Of a stretch of 64,000 bases of DNA, positions 25,453-33,450 are shown one piece after another. How positions within the stretch are numbered: the stretch's first letter is position 1; each line of letters begins with the position of its first letter. The stretch comes from an uncultured Prevotella sp. (GTDB taxonomy: Bacteria > Bacteroidota > Bacteroidia > Bacteroidales > Bacteroidaceae): assembly GCA_905234845.1 (NCBI GenBank), contig CAJOIW010000003.1, positions 86,178 to 150,177 of the forward strand, given 5' to 3'. Made by a program: the position numbers and the translations under genes. The notes beneath the pieces were generated by a model. The model ran no database searches. It had not been told where the DNA came from and worked only from the letters and a program-made list of their open reading frames with translations.

Positions 25453-26940
25453 ATGATGAAAAAATTATTTCTTTCCCTCACGTTTGCCCTGATGGCCTTC
25501 GGTGCCAGTGCTCAGGTAGAGCGACCGAAACTGGTTGTGGGACTTGTGGTAGACCAGATGCGCTGGGACTACCTGTACTATTACTACGACAAATTCGAGC
25601 GTGGCGGACTGCGCCGGCTCGTCGACGAGGGGTTCAACTGCGAGAACAACCTCATCAACTACGTGCCCACCGTGACGGGCATCGGTCATGCCAGCATCTA
25701 CACCGGCACCACGCCGGCCCTGCACAGCATTGCCGGCAACGACTTCTATATGGACGGCCGCTTCACCTACTGCTGCTCCGACCACTCGGTGAAGAGCGTG
25801 GGCGGCGAGGGGCGTGCCGGCGAGATGTCGCCGCGCAAGATGACGGCCACGACCATCGGCGACATGCTGAAGGTGGCCACCGACTTCCGCTCGAAGGTCA
25901 TCGGCGTGGCCATGAAAGACCGTGCCGCCATCCTGCCCGCCGGACATGGTGCCGACGCAGCCTACTGGTGGGACAATGCGCAGGGCCACTACATCACCTC
26001 GACCTACTACATGCAGGACCTGCCCGAGTGGGTGAAGAAGTTCAACCAGGAGAACACCTGGAACCCGGGCAAGGACATCAAGATGTCGCCCGACGGCGTG
26101 ACCAAGACGTTCCTCATGGCACAGGCTGCCGTTGAGAACGAGCGGCTGGGGCAGCGCGGCGAGTGCGACATGCTCTGCGTCAGCGTATCGCCCACCGACG
26201 CCATCGCCCACAGCTTCGGCACACGCGGCAAGGAGAACCAAGACGTCTACATGCGGCTCGACCACGACCTCGCCCAGTTCCTCAACTACCTCGACAAGAA
26301 GATTGGCAAGGGGCAGTATCTGCTCTTCCTCACGGCCGACCACGGTGCCGCCCACAACTCCACCATGCTCAACGAGCACAGCATCACCGCCGGCGGATGG
26401 AGCCTCGGCGACGCGCGCAAGGCCCTCAACGAGCACCTCAAGGAGAAATTCGGACTCGACAACATGGTGCCCTACACCTATTCGTACAAGCTGTTCCTCG
26501 ACCGCCCCGGCATCAAGGCCGCCGGACTGAAGCTGCAAGACGTGGTCGACGAGAGCATCGAGTTCCTGAAGCAATACAAGGAGCTGCTCTACGTCGTCGA
26601 TTTGGCCAAGGCCGGAAGCGCCACCATACCGGCATTCATCCGTGAACAGCTTGTCAACGGATGGAACTCGCAACGGTCAGGCGACATTTATTGTGTCACC
26701 AACTCCGGACTTTACGATTTCAACGTCGACAACAACTACCGGGGCACCACCCACGGCGCATGGAATCCCTACGACAGTCACATCCCCTGCGTGTTCTTCG
26801 GATGGCACGTGAAGCCCGGACGGTCCACGCGAACCAACTACATGGTCGACATCGCACCAACCGTCTGCGCCATGCTTCGCATACAGATGCCCAACTCGTG
26901 CATCGGCAAGCCCATCACCGAGGTGTCCGACCAGAAGTAG
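25453..26940 (+). CDS. pafA: PafA-type alkaline phosphatase
   Basis: 495 residues with a signal peptide (cleavage after about residue 20, ..FGASA|Q), so periplasmic or surface-exposed. The alkaline phosphatase superfamily order is clear: VVGLVVDQMRWDY with metal ligand D34, YVPTVTGIGHASIYTG holding the nucleophile threonine (T73 or T75), MKDRAAILPAGH with the Lys/Arg that bind phosphate in PafA, FLTADHGAAHN with Asp/His metal ligands, and a final THGAWNPYDSHIPCVFFG. PafA of Flavobacteria hydrolyses many phosphomonoesters and is not repressed by phosphate, so it may be constitutive here too. It is a little shorter than typical PafA. It stands alone, with a strong terminator after it. Confidence 0.9.
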   Translation: MMKKLFLSLTFALMAFGASAQVERPKLVVGLVVDQMRWDYLYYYYDKFERGGLRRLVDEGFNCENNLINYVPTVTGIGHASIYTGTTPALHSIAGNDFYMDGRFTYCCSDHSVKSVGGEGRAGEMSPRKMTATTIGDMLKVATDFRSKVIGVAMKDRAAILPAGHGADAAYWWDNAQGHYITSTYYMQDLPEWVKKFNQENTWNPGKDIKMSPDGVTKTFLMAQAAVENERLGQRGECDMLCVSVSPTDAIAHSFGTRGKENQDVYMRLDHDLAQFLNYLDKKIGKGQYLLFLTADHGAAHNSTMLNEHSITAGGWSLGDARKALNEHLKEKFGLDNMVPYTYSYKLFLDRPGIKAAGLKLQDVVDESIEFLKQYKELLYVVDLAKAGSATIPAFIREQLVNGWNSQRSGDIYCVTNSGLYDFNVDNNYRGTTHGAWNPYDSHIPCVFFGWHVKPGRSTRTNYMVDIAPTVCAMLRIQMPNSCIGKPITEVSDQK

Positions 26941-27010
26941 GTTCGTGGAACAAAAATTTCTTATTTAGACAACGCGCATTTTTTGCCGGAAAATTTGAAA
27001 ATCAACACCG

Positions 27011-27049
27011 AAAACCAACTGCAATTTTAACAGTTGGTTTTCGTTTTTT
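27011..27049 (+). terminator. Rho-independent terminator after pafA
   Basis: AAAACCAACTG and CAGTTGGTTTT form an 11-bp stem around a nine-base loop and are followed by CGTTTTTT. Confidence 0.88.
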
Positions 27050-27159
27050 CTGCAATCAGCTACATTTTTCTCAAAAAACAACGGTTTTTCTTTCAATCCC
27101 TCAACCCGCTGACGCACAGTCTGTTAAATCATTTTTCACTTTCCACTTTTCACTTTTCA

Positions 27160-27272
27160 CTTCTGAAAGGTATATGTTTCGGGGTGCGAAAGCTAAGCTT
27201 TCACCCTCCAAAAGACCGTCTTTTGCAACCCAAAACCTTGTGTTTTACGACCTGAAACATATATCTTTCGCA
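27160..27272. repeat. 22-bp-period palindrome array, blocks A-E
   Basis: Five palindromic blocks with AAAG/AAAC starting at 27166, 27189, 27211, 27233 and 27255 (steps 23, 22, 22, 22): GAAAGGTATATGTTTC, GAAAGCTAAGCTTTC, AAAAGACCGTCTTTT, AAAACCTTGTGTTTT, GAAACATATATCTTTC. The first and last are near reverse complements. Pyrimidine-rich TTTCAC repeats precede the array. Confidence 0.9.
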
Positions 27273-27416
27273 AACGCAACACAAAAAAACAGCGGAAAAA
27301 AGTGAATCTTCGGTTCCGTTTTTCACTTTTTCCCGTCGTTTTTTCAAAAAATATTTCAATCCGTAAGCACCCTTCGTTAAGAAATAATTACACTTTTTAA
27401 CGTCTAAATAAGCCCA

Positions 27417-29123
27417 TTAGAAGTCGGGAGCATCCTCGAACGTCATCGTCTCACCTGTCACTGGGTGGCGGAAGGTGATTTTCGTGGCATGAAGATAAAG
27501 ACGGTCTGCAGGAAAACCATAGAGCGTGTCGCCCTTGATGGGTCGGCCCAGTCCATCGGCGTGGGCACAGTGCACGCGCAACTGGTGGGTGCGGCCTGTC
27601 AACGGGCGCAGTTCCACACGATTCTCATCGAGGAAACGATACTCCGTCACTGCTTTTTTCCCACCCTCTCCGACAACTTTCTGGCAGGGACGATTCATGA
27701 TATCAGGAGCAAGAAAAAGTTCAATTTTCGCCCATTTCATCGGGAATTTTTCATTTTCCTTGCTATCATAATCACTCTCACTTTCGAGCAAAGCCACGTA
27801 AGTCTTCTCCACCTCGTGACGGGCAAACTGGCGTTGAAGGTCGTGGTGCGCCCGGCGCGTGCGGGTCACCACCATCAAGCCCGACGTGGCCTGGTCGAGC
27901 CGATGCACGATCATCGTATTCGGGTCGGCCTCGGGCCATCGCTCACGCATCAGCGACAGCACCGACTCCTCACTGGTCTTTCCCGGCACACTCAGCATAC
28001 CCGCAGGCTTCGACACTACGGCCAAGTGAGCGTCCTCGTAGGAAAAATCCAAGAACCCAGCCCCTCCTTGAGGGAGGGGAGTATCTGTGGTATTCCTATT
28101 GGAAGGACTAATTAAGTCCTCCTCCCTTGGTGATGAGTTAGGGGTGGGGTTTAACATCCACTCCAGTATCGGCTTGCACTTTCCACTACATGCAGGGTAG
28201 AAGTTTTTATGGTGGCGTATCTCCTGCTTCGGCGAGGCACCCCACCAGAACATGGCCATCTGCAACGGTCGCAGTCCATGTAGGTAAGCATACTGCAACA
28301 GTTTCGGCTCACAGCACTCGCCTGCCCCCGATGGTGGTACACCCATCGGCGTGTTTTTGAAAATATCCATGAGTGAGCGTTGCTCACCGTTGGCGTTAAG
28401 CATGTGGAATTGCTCGAACAGCCATGTCTGCAAAGCGTCCGACCGTTGCCGTCGCTCCGATTTTAGCGTCTCTATCTGATCGCGCTGCGGTTTTATTCTC
28501 TCCTCTGCTTTCGCTTTTTGTTCCGCCGCACGCATCTTTGCACGGTGTACCTCGGCTTTGAGATACTGGCTCTCGCTTATCATCTCCGCCTGCTCCTTGC
28601 TTGAGAGATATCCCTCCAGCCGCCGCCGGTCGCGCAGTTGCTTGGCCATCCGCATCCGTGCCGCCGCCTGTGCCACCCCCTCCTGACCTGTCTTTTCAAT
28701 CTCTTTCAACCGTTGCTGAGTGTCTATATAGTCTGCGTCAGCCTCCAACCGCGCTATCTCGCGGTTGATTTTCGAAATATCTCCTTCCTCGCGCTTGAAA
28801 TAGCCGTCGGGTTGCAGATAGTCGAACACGGCAGGCACAAAGCCTGGCCAGTCGAAGCGGTCGCCTATCTGTCCGGAGAAAGCCGCCAGATAACCTAACT
28901 GCCCGACATTGTCTTCCACTATGAGCACACCGAACATTTTTCCAGTCTCTCCCCCTACCAAGTCGGGGGTAGAGCTACTGAGCCTCTCCTGCACTTCCCT
29001 GCACGCCACGCGACAAGTCTCGTCCGGCACATAGTCGAACGGGTTGTTCATCTGCGTAGGCCGCTTCACATCATCGCCCAACGGATGAAAGGCTGCATGC
29101 TCAAAGCCATCTCTTCCCATCAT
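27417..29123 (-). CDS. RluA family pseudouridine synthase with long N-terminal extension
   Basis: 568 residues, about twice the length of classical RluA. The C-terminal catalytic domain (about 357-568) has HRLDQATSGLMVV (407-419) with the catalytic aspartate, and RLTGRTHQLRVH as PLTGRTHQLRVHCAH. It converts uridine to pseudouridine in rRNA or tRNA. The N-terminal part has a compact domain (1-110) and a coiled coil (about 112-235) ending with FWWGASPKQEIRHH; such extended RluA proteins occur in Bacteroidota. Residues 325-357 (NPTPNSSPREED..PLPQGGAG) are a linker encoded by GC-rich palindromes that look inserted. Start: ATG 29123 lies 8 bases after a TACTTTTG element, so the mRNA is nearly leaderless. 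Confidence 0.87.
   Translation of the reverse strand: MMGRDGFEHAAFHPLGDDVKRPTQMNNPFDYVPDETCRVACREVQERLSSSTPDLVGGETGKMFGVLIVEDNVGQLGYLAAFSGQIGDRFDWPGFVPAVFDYLQPDGYFKREEGDISKINREIARLEADADYIDTQQRLKEIEKTGQEGVAQAAARMRMAKQLRDRRRLEGYLSSKEQAEMISESQYLKAEVHRAKMRAAEQKAKAEERIKPQRDQIETLKSERRQRSDALQTWLFEQFHMLNANGEQRSLMDIFKNTPMGVPPSGAGECCEPKLLQYAYLHGLRPLQMAMFWWGASPKQEIRHHKNFYPACSGKCKPILEWMLNPTPNSSPREEDLISPSNRNTTDTPLPQGGAGFLDFSYEDAHLAVVSKPAGMLSVPGKTSEESVLSLMRERWPEADPNTMIVHRLDQATSGLMVVTRTRRAHHDLQRQFARHEVEKTYVALLESESDYDSKENEKFPMKWAKIELFLAPDIMNRPCQKVVGEGGKKAVTEYRFLDENRVELRPLTGRTHQLRVHCAHADGLGRPIKGDTLYGFPADRLYLHATKITFRHPVTGETMTFEDAPDF
28053..28151. repeat. GC-rich palindromic insertion within the RluA-like gene
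   Basis: CCCCTCCttgAGGGAGGGG (about 28060-28079) and GTCCTCCTCCCTTGG with GGGGTGGGGT at 28116-28152 flank a low-complexity linker. The same core occurs in the foldback arms (24201, 24616) and in the dipeptidase fusion at 61784. The frame stays open. Confidence 0.7.
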
Positions 29124-29131
29124 TCTATCTG

Positions 29132-29139
29132 CAAAAGTA
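29132..29139 (-). promoter_or_regulatory. -7 promoter element of the RluA-like gene
   Basis: TACTTTTG on the minus strand, only 8 bases from the ATG at 29123. Confidence 0.65.
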
Positions 29140-29265
29140 CAAAATCTTCATCATAAAGATTTCCTTTTTGAAAGTTTTTTGTAATTTTGCCGAGAAAAAC
29201 TCGGCGAAGGTAGGCCGCAACTCGGAAAAGGCCAAATATTATTTGGCTTTTCGCTCGTTTTGCAT

Positions 29266-29273
29266 TACCTTTG
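29266..29273 (+). promoter_or_regulatory. -7 promoter element of the YitT family gene
   Basis: TACCTTTG, 21 bases before the ATG at 29295; it excludes the longer frame that begins at 29271. Confidence 0.7.
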
Positions 29274-29294
29274 CAGCCGAAAATAGGAAAAAGA

Positions 29295-30185
29295 ATGAAA
29301 ACGGTGGATAAGAAAACGATGTGGAAGGAATTGCGCGACTATGCGTTTATCGCGGTGGCCATGCTCTTCTATTGCATCGGCTGGACGGTGTTCCTGCTGC
29401 CCAACAACATCACGACAGGCGGCGTGGCCGGTGTGTCGTCGATTATATTCTGGGCCACGGGGGTACCGGTGAACGTGTCGTACTTCCTCATCAACGCCGT
29501 ACTCATGGTGTTCGCCTTCCGCCTGCTCGGACTGAAATTCTGCATCAAGACAGCCTACGCCATCACCATCCTGACGATACTCATCTCGATAGTGACCACG
29601 TTGACGAAAGACATGCACCTGCTGGCCGACGAGCCTTTCATGGCGGCGGTGCTCGGCTCGGTGTTCTGCGGAACGGGTGTCGGATTAGGACTGGCCTCTA
29701 ACGGATCGACTGGCGGCACCGACATCATCGCGGCCATCATCAACAAATACCGTGATGTATCGCTCGGTCGTGTCATCCTCATCTGCGACGTGGTCATTGT
29801 CACATGCAGCTACTTCGTGCTCCACGACTGGGAAAAGGTCATCTACGGCTATGTGGTGCTCTACATCGTGGCGTTCTGCATCGACCAGGTGGTGAACTCC
29901 ATGCGCCGATCAGTGCAGTTCTTCATCATCTCAAAGAAATACGAGGAGATTGGCCACCGCATCAACAAGGAGGTGCTACGCGGCTGCACCGTTATCAACG
30001 CCACCGGCTTCTATTCTGAGCAGGAGATGAAGATGCTCTTCGTGCTGGCCAAGCGCAGCCAGAGCGACAAGATTTTCCAGCTTATCGAAGAGACCGACCC
30101 ACAAGCCTTCGTCTCACAGAGTGCAGTCATTGGTGTCTACGGCGAGGGCTTCGACCATTTCAAGGTGAAACATAAAAAAGGATGA
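29295..30185 (+). CDS. YitT family membrane protein
   Basis: 296 residues from ATG 29295. Five to six hydrophobic segments form the N-terminal YitT region (DUF161), with GWTVFLLPNNITTGGVAGVSSI and GLASNGSTGGTDIIAAI. The soluble C-terminal DUF2179 domain is recognisable by GCTVINATGFYSEQEMKMLFVLAKRSQ. The family is widespread in Firmicutes and Bacteroidota; its substrate is not established. It is followed by a 72-residue membrane-anchored protein and metG in the same direction. The promoter sits directly upstream of the chosen start. Confidence 0.87.
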   Translation: MKTVDKKTMWKELRDYAFIAVAMLFYCIGWTVFLLPNNITTGGVAGVSSIIFWATGVPVNVSYFLINAVLMVFAFRLLGLKFCIKTAYAITILTILISIVTTLTKDMHLLADEPFMAAVLGSVFCGTGVGLGLASNGSTGGTDIIAAIINKYRDVSLGRVILICDVVIVTCSYFVLHDWEKVIYGYVVLYIVAFCIDQVVNSMRRSVQFFIISKKYEEIGHRINKEVLRGCTVINATGFYSEQEMKMLFVLAKRSQSDKIFQLIEETDPQAFVSQSAVIGVYGEGFDHFKVKHKKG

Positions 30186-30253
30186 GCTGACAACAACCCG
30201 ATGAAGGCGGATAATGCCCTCATGAAAAATGAATAATTATAAAAAATAAGACT

Positions 30254-30472
30254 ATGGAAGCATTGATTGGAATAGGAGTTTTCATTTGTGTGGCGCTCGT
30301 GGGCTGGGCACTGGCCGAACTGAAAAGCCGTCACAGCGTATATCAGAACTCAGCCGAGGAAGATGAGGTTGACCGTCAGTTGGCAGACCAACTCGCACGC
30401 GACGGCTACGAAGAAAAAAACATCAAAGACATTATCAAGACCATCAGCACGAAAGGATTCTCGGCTGTGTAA
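30254..30472 (+). CDS. Small protein with N-terminal membrane anchor
   Basis: 72 residues. Residues 3-22 (ALIGIGVFICVALVGWALAE) are a single membrane segment; the rest is acidic and helical (QNSAEEDEVDRQLADQLARD). No known family is recognised. It has normal codon use, lies 68 bases after the YitT gene and 39 before metG, and may be cotranscribed with either. Function unknown. Confidence 0.6.
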   Translation: MEALIGIGVFICVALVGWALAELKSRHSVYQNSAEEDEVDRQLADQLARDGYEEKNIKDIIKTISTKGFSAV

Positions 30473-30511
30473 GAAGTGATCAGTGATAAAATCGTCAAAT
30501 TGTGAATAATA

Positions 30512-32566
30512 ATGGACTATAAGCGAATAACCGTCACCGCCGCGTTGCCCTATGCCAACGGCGGTGTACATATCGGTCATCTGGCCGGCGTGTATATCCC
30601 TGCAGATATCTATGCGAGGTATCTCAGACTAAAGAAGCAAAATGTGATGTTTGTCTGCGGAAGCGATGAGCATGGTGTGCCCATCACTATCCGTGCCCGT
30701 AAGGAGGGCATCACACCGCAAGATGTGGTGGACCGCTACCACAAGCTCATCAAAGACTCTTTCCACGATTTCGGCATTTCGTTCGATATCTACTCCCGCA
30801 CTACCTCGGACACTCATCACAAGTTTGCCGCCGAATTCTTCCGCAAACTCTACGATGAGGGCAAACTGACCGAGGAGACCACCCGTCAGCTTTATGATGA
30901 AGAGGCTGGACAGTTTCTGGCCGACCGTTATGTAACAGGCGAATGCCCGCACTGCCACAGCGAGGGCGCCTATGGCGACCAATGCGAGAAATGCGGACGC
31001 GACCTCTCGCCCACCGAGCTCATCAACCCGAAGTCGACCATCAGTGGCTCCACACCCGTCTTGAAAGAGACAAAAAACTGGTATCTGCCGCTAAACGAAT
31101 ATCAAGAGTGGCTGCGCCAGTGGATTCTCGAAGGACACAAAGAATGGCGGTCGAACGTCTACGGCCAGTGCAAGTCATGGCTCGACATGGACTTGCAGCC
31201 ACGGGCCATGACGCGCGACCTTGACTGGGGTATCCCCGTGCCTGTGGAAGGTGCCGAGGGAAAGGTGCTTTATGTATGGTTCGACGCGCCTATCGGCTAC
31301 GTGTCGAATACGAAAGAGCTCTGCGAGAGCAATCCTGAACGCTGGGGCACGTGGCAACAATGGTGGCAGGACGATGACACCAAGCTCGTTCACTTCATCG
31401 GCAAGGACAACATTGTTTTCCACTGCATCATCTTCCCTGTGATGATGAAGGCTCACGGACAATATATCATGCCCGACAACGTGCCTGCCAACGAGTTTCT
31501 CAACCTTGAGGACGACAAAATCTCGACCTCGCGCAACTGGGCCATCTGGCTGCATGAGTATCTCGTCGACTTCCCTGGCAAACAGGATGTGCTGCGCTAT
31601 GTGCTAACAGCCAATGCGCCCGAGACGAAAGACAACAACTTCACATGGCGCGACTTCCAAGACCGCAACAACAACGAGCTCGTGGCCGTTTACGGCAACT
31701 TCGTGAACCGCGCCTTGCAGCTGACGAAGAAATACTGGGACGGTGTGGTACCACAATGCGGCGAGCTGCAAGAGGCAGACCGTCGTGCCATCGACGAGTT
31801 CAAGGACGTGAAGCAGAAAGTGGAGAGCTATCTTGAGCAATACAAGTTCCGCGAGGCACAGTTCGAAGCCATGAACCTCGCCCGCATCGGCAACCGCTAC
31901 ATCACCGAGTGCGAGCCGTGGAAGGTGTGGAAGACCGACCCCATACGCGTGGAGACCATCCTCTACGTATCGCTCCAACTGGTCGCCAACCTTGCCATCG
32001 CTTTCGAGCCGTTCCTGCCCTTCTCGTCGGAGAAGCTGCGCCAGCTCATCAACATGCCCGAGTTCGACTGGCAACAGCTCGGCAGCACCGACCTGCTCAA
32101 GCCCGGACACCAGCTGGCCGAGCCCGAGCTACTCTTCGAGAAGATTGAAGACGAGGCCATACAACGACAACTTGACCGTCTGGAAGAAATTCGCAAGGCC
32201 AACGAGGCTGCCGCCTACAAGGCCGCACCCGTGAAAAACGTTGTCAGCTTCGACGACTTCGAGAAACTCGACATTCGCGTAGGTCATGTGAAAGCCTGCG
32301 AACAGGTAAAGAAATCGAAGAAACTGCTGAAGTTCACCATCGACGACGGCTCAGGCACTGACCGCACCATCCTCTCAGGCATCGCCCAATACTATAAGCC
32401 CGAGGACCTGGTGGGCAAAGACGTGCTCTTCATTGCCAACTTCGCACCGCGTCAGATGATGGGCCTCGAAAGTCAGGGCATGATCCTCTCTGCTGTCGAT
32501 GCCGACGACTCACTCGTCGTCACCACCACCCTGCGAAACGTAGCATCTGGCTCACAGGTAGGATAG
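30512..32566 (+). CDS. metG: Methionyl-tRNA synthetase
   Basis: 684 residues. The class I signature HIGH appears in [20 protein letters not shown] near the N-terminus. A zinc knuckle [20 protein letters not shown] follows, and the KMSKS equivalent is KISTS in [12 protein letters not shown]. The anticodon-binding domain is normal. The C-terminal 110 residues form an EMAPII/Trbp111-like OB fold ([29 protein letters not shown]) that improves tRNA binding and dimerises. It charges tRNA-Met in the cytoplasm. Length matches the long bacterial form. A terminator hairpin follows at 32594-32637. Confidence 0.97.
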   Translation: MDYKRITVTAALPYANGGVHIGHLAGVYIPADIYARYLRLKKQNVMFVCGSDEHGVPITIRARKEGITPQDVVDRYHKLIKDSFHDFGISFDIYSRTTSDTHHKFAAEFFRKLYDEGKLTEETTRQLYDEEAGQFLADRYVTGECPHCHSEGAYGDQCEKCGRDLSPTELINPKSTISGSTPVLKETKNWYLPLNEYQEWLRQWILEGHKEWRSNVYGQCKSWLDMDLQPRAMTRDLDWGIPVPVEGAEGKVLYVWFDAPIGYVSNTKELCESNPERWGTWQQWWQDDDTKLVHFIGKDNIVFHCIIFPVMMKAHGQYIMPDNVPANEFLNLEDDKISTSRNWAIWLHEYLVDFPGKQDVLRYVLTANAPETKDNNFTWRDFQDRNNNELVAVYGNFVNRALQLTKKYWDGVVPQCGELQEADRRAIDEFKDVKQKVESYLEQYKFREAQFEAMNLARIGNRYITECEPWKVWKTDPIRVETILYVSLQLVANLAIAFEPFLPFSSEKLRQLINMPEFDWQQLGSTDLLKPGHQLAEPELLFEKIEDEAIQRQLDRLEEIRKANEAAAYKAAPVKNVVSFDDFEKLDIRVGHVKACEQVKKSKKLLKFTIDDGSGTDRTILSGIAQYYKPEDLVGKDVLFIANFAPRQMMGLESQGMILSAVDADDSLVVTTTLRNVASGSQVG

Positions 32567-32590
32567 TAGGATAGTAGGATAAGAAGGTAT
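32566..32590. repeat. Short tandem repeat after metG
   Basis: Direct copies of AGGATAGT span the metG stop and the bases after it. Confidence 0.6.
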
Positions 32591-32593
32591 AGA

Positions 32594-32637
32594 AATGGAG
32601 TGAGGGGACTTTCCTTCATTCCATTTTTTGTTTTTTT
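32594..32637 (+). terminator. Terminator after metG
   Basis: AATGGAGTGAgGGG and CCtTCATTCCATT pair around a short loop and are followed by a T run. Confidence 0.75.
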
Positions 32638-32690
32638 CAAAAAAAAGTATCATTTTTTTTGTTTTTTTATATTTTTTGTTTATCTTTGTG

Positions 32691-32698
32691 CCATATTT
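32691..32698 (+). promoter_or_regulatory. -7 promoter element of the DUF805 gene
   Basis: TATCTTTG, which leaves a leader of about 80 bases before the ATG at 32782. Confidence 0.6.
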
Positions 32699-32781
32699 GG
32701 GTATTGTGCCCTATTAAAGTCAATGTTAGCAGACGAATTTTAAACTTTATACTATATTATTAACATTTAAAATTACAGACT

Positions 32782-33291
32782 ATGGAAAATCAAAATGTAG
32801 TTGCTACTCCTATGATGGGATTCGTAGAAGCAGTGAAGAAGTGTTTTGCCAACTATGCCAACTTTAACGGCCGCGCACGTCGCTCAGAGTTTTGGTGGTT
32901 CTATCTGGCAGTAGGCGTTGTTAACGGTATCCTCGGATGGATTCTCCAGATTTTCGCAGCAAAGAAAGCTGCTGTCGTTAGCGAGGCTATCTCTGTAATG
33001 TTCTCCGATCCTGAAAAGCTTGACGCCCTGAAGGCTCAGGAAGCCAGCTATGCCAACATCAACCTGATTCTCATGATTATCATGGGTATCTGGGCATTGG
33101 CAACATTACTGCCCTTCCTTGCTGCTCAGGCTCGTCGTCTGCACGACATCGGCAAGAGCGGTCATCTGCTGTGGCTCTATCTCGTTTGCGGTATCGGTGG
33201 CCTGATTCCTCTGATCATGTGTATTGCCGACGGTAAACCCGAGCCCAACCAGTATGGCGAATCGCCCAAGTATAAACCACAGGTGATATAA
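32782..33291 (+). CDS. DUF805 domain membrane protein
   Basis: 169 residues. VKKCFANYANFNGRARRSEFWWFYLAVGVV is the classical DUF805 opening, and AAQARRLHDIGKSGHLLWLYLVCGIGG the closing signature. Three to four membrane segments. The family is common in bacteria; its biochemical role is unknown, possibly in membrane stress or envelope homeostasis. It is a single gene between its own promoter and a perfect GC-rich terminator. Translation should start from ATG 32782, as no other start precedes the conserved region. Confidence 0.88.
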   Translation: MENQNVVATPMMGFVEAVKKCFANYANFNGRARRSEFWWFYLAVGVVNGILGWILQIFAAKKAAVVSEAISVMFSDPEKLDALKAQEASYANINLILMIIMGIWALATLLPFLAAQARRLHDIGKSGHLLWLYLVCGIGGLIPLIMCIADGKPEPNQYGESPKYKPQVI

Positions 33292-33323
33292 CCATACACT
33301 GAGATTTTCAAATGACAAATTAT

Positions 33324-33359
33324 GGCGGCACTGCTCAGAGCGGTGCCGCCGTTTTTTTT
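33324..33359 (+). terminator. Terminator after the DUF805 gene
   Basis: GGCGGCAC pairs with GTGCCGCC, followed by G and eight T. Confidence 0.9.
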
Positions 33360-33397
33360 GACTTTACAACAGAAAAAGCTGGAGGTAGTTTCAATCA

Positions 33398-33431
33398 AAA
33401 ACGCAGTGGCTTCATGCATGAAACCACTGCG
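33398..33431 (-). terminator. Terminator of the TGS-kinase gene
   Basis: On the minus strand CGCAGTGG pairs with CCACTGCG around a 14-base loop and is followed by TTTTT; about 20 bases after the kinase stop. Confidence 0.85.
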
Positions 33432-33450
33432 CAATCAGTATATTGCGATG

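Larger units (their letters stand above)
26941..27416. other. Convergent intergenic region with terminator and repeat array
   Basis: 476 bases between pafA (plus) and the RluA-like gene (minus), holding a terminator (27011-27049), TTTCAC-rich tandem repeats (27131-27163) and a 22-bp-period array. No protein gene was found. Confidence 0.75.

Noticed and set aside
25465..26673. 402-residue minus-strand frame
   Set aside because: Antisense to pafA; composition (Val/Leu/His/Glu rich) is typical of GC-rich shadow frames.
28151..28387. Small overlapping minus-strand frames within the RluA-like gene
   Set aside because: Shadow frames lacking a start signal; the main frame is continuous through the region.
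29271..29294. Upstream start for the YitT family gene
   Set aside because: It would begin within the TACCTTTG promoter element; ATG 29295 is the first start that can be transcribed.
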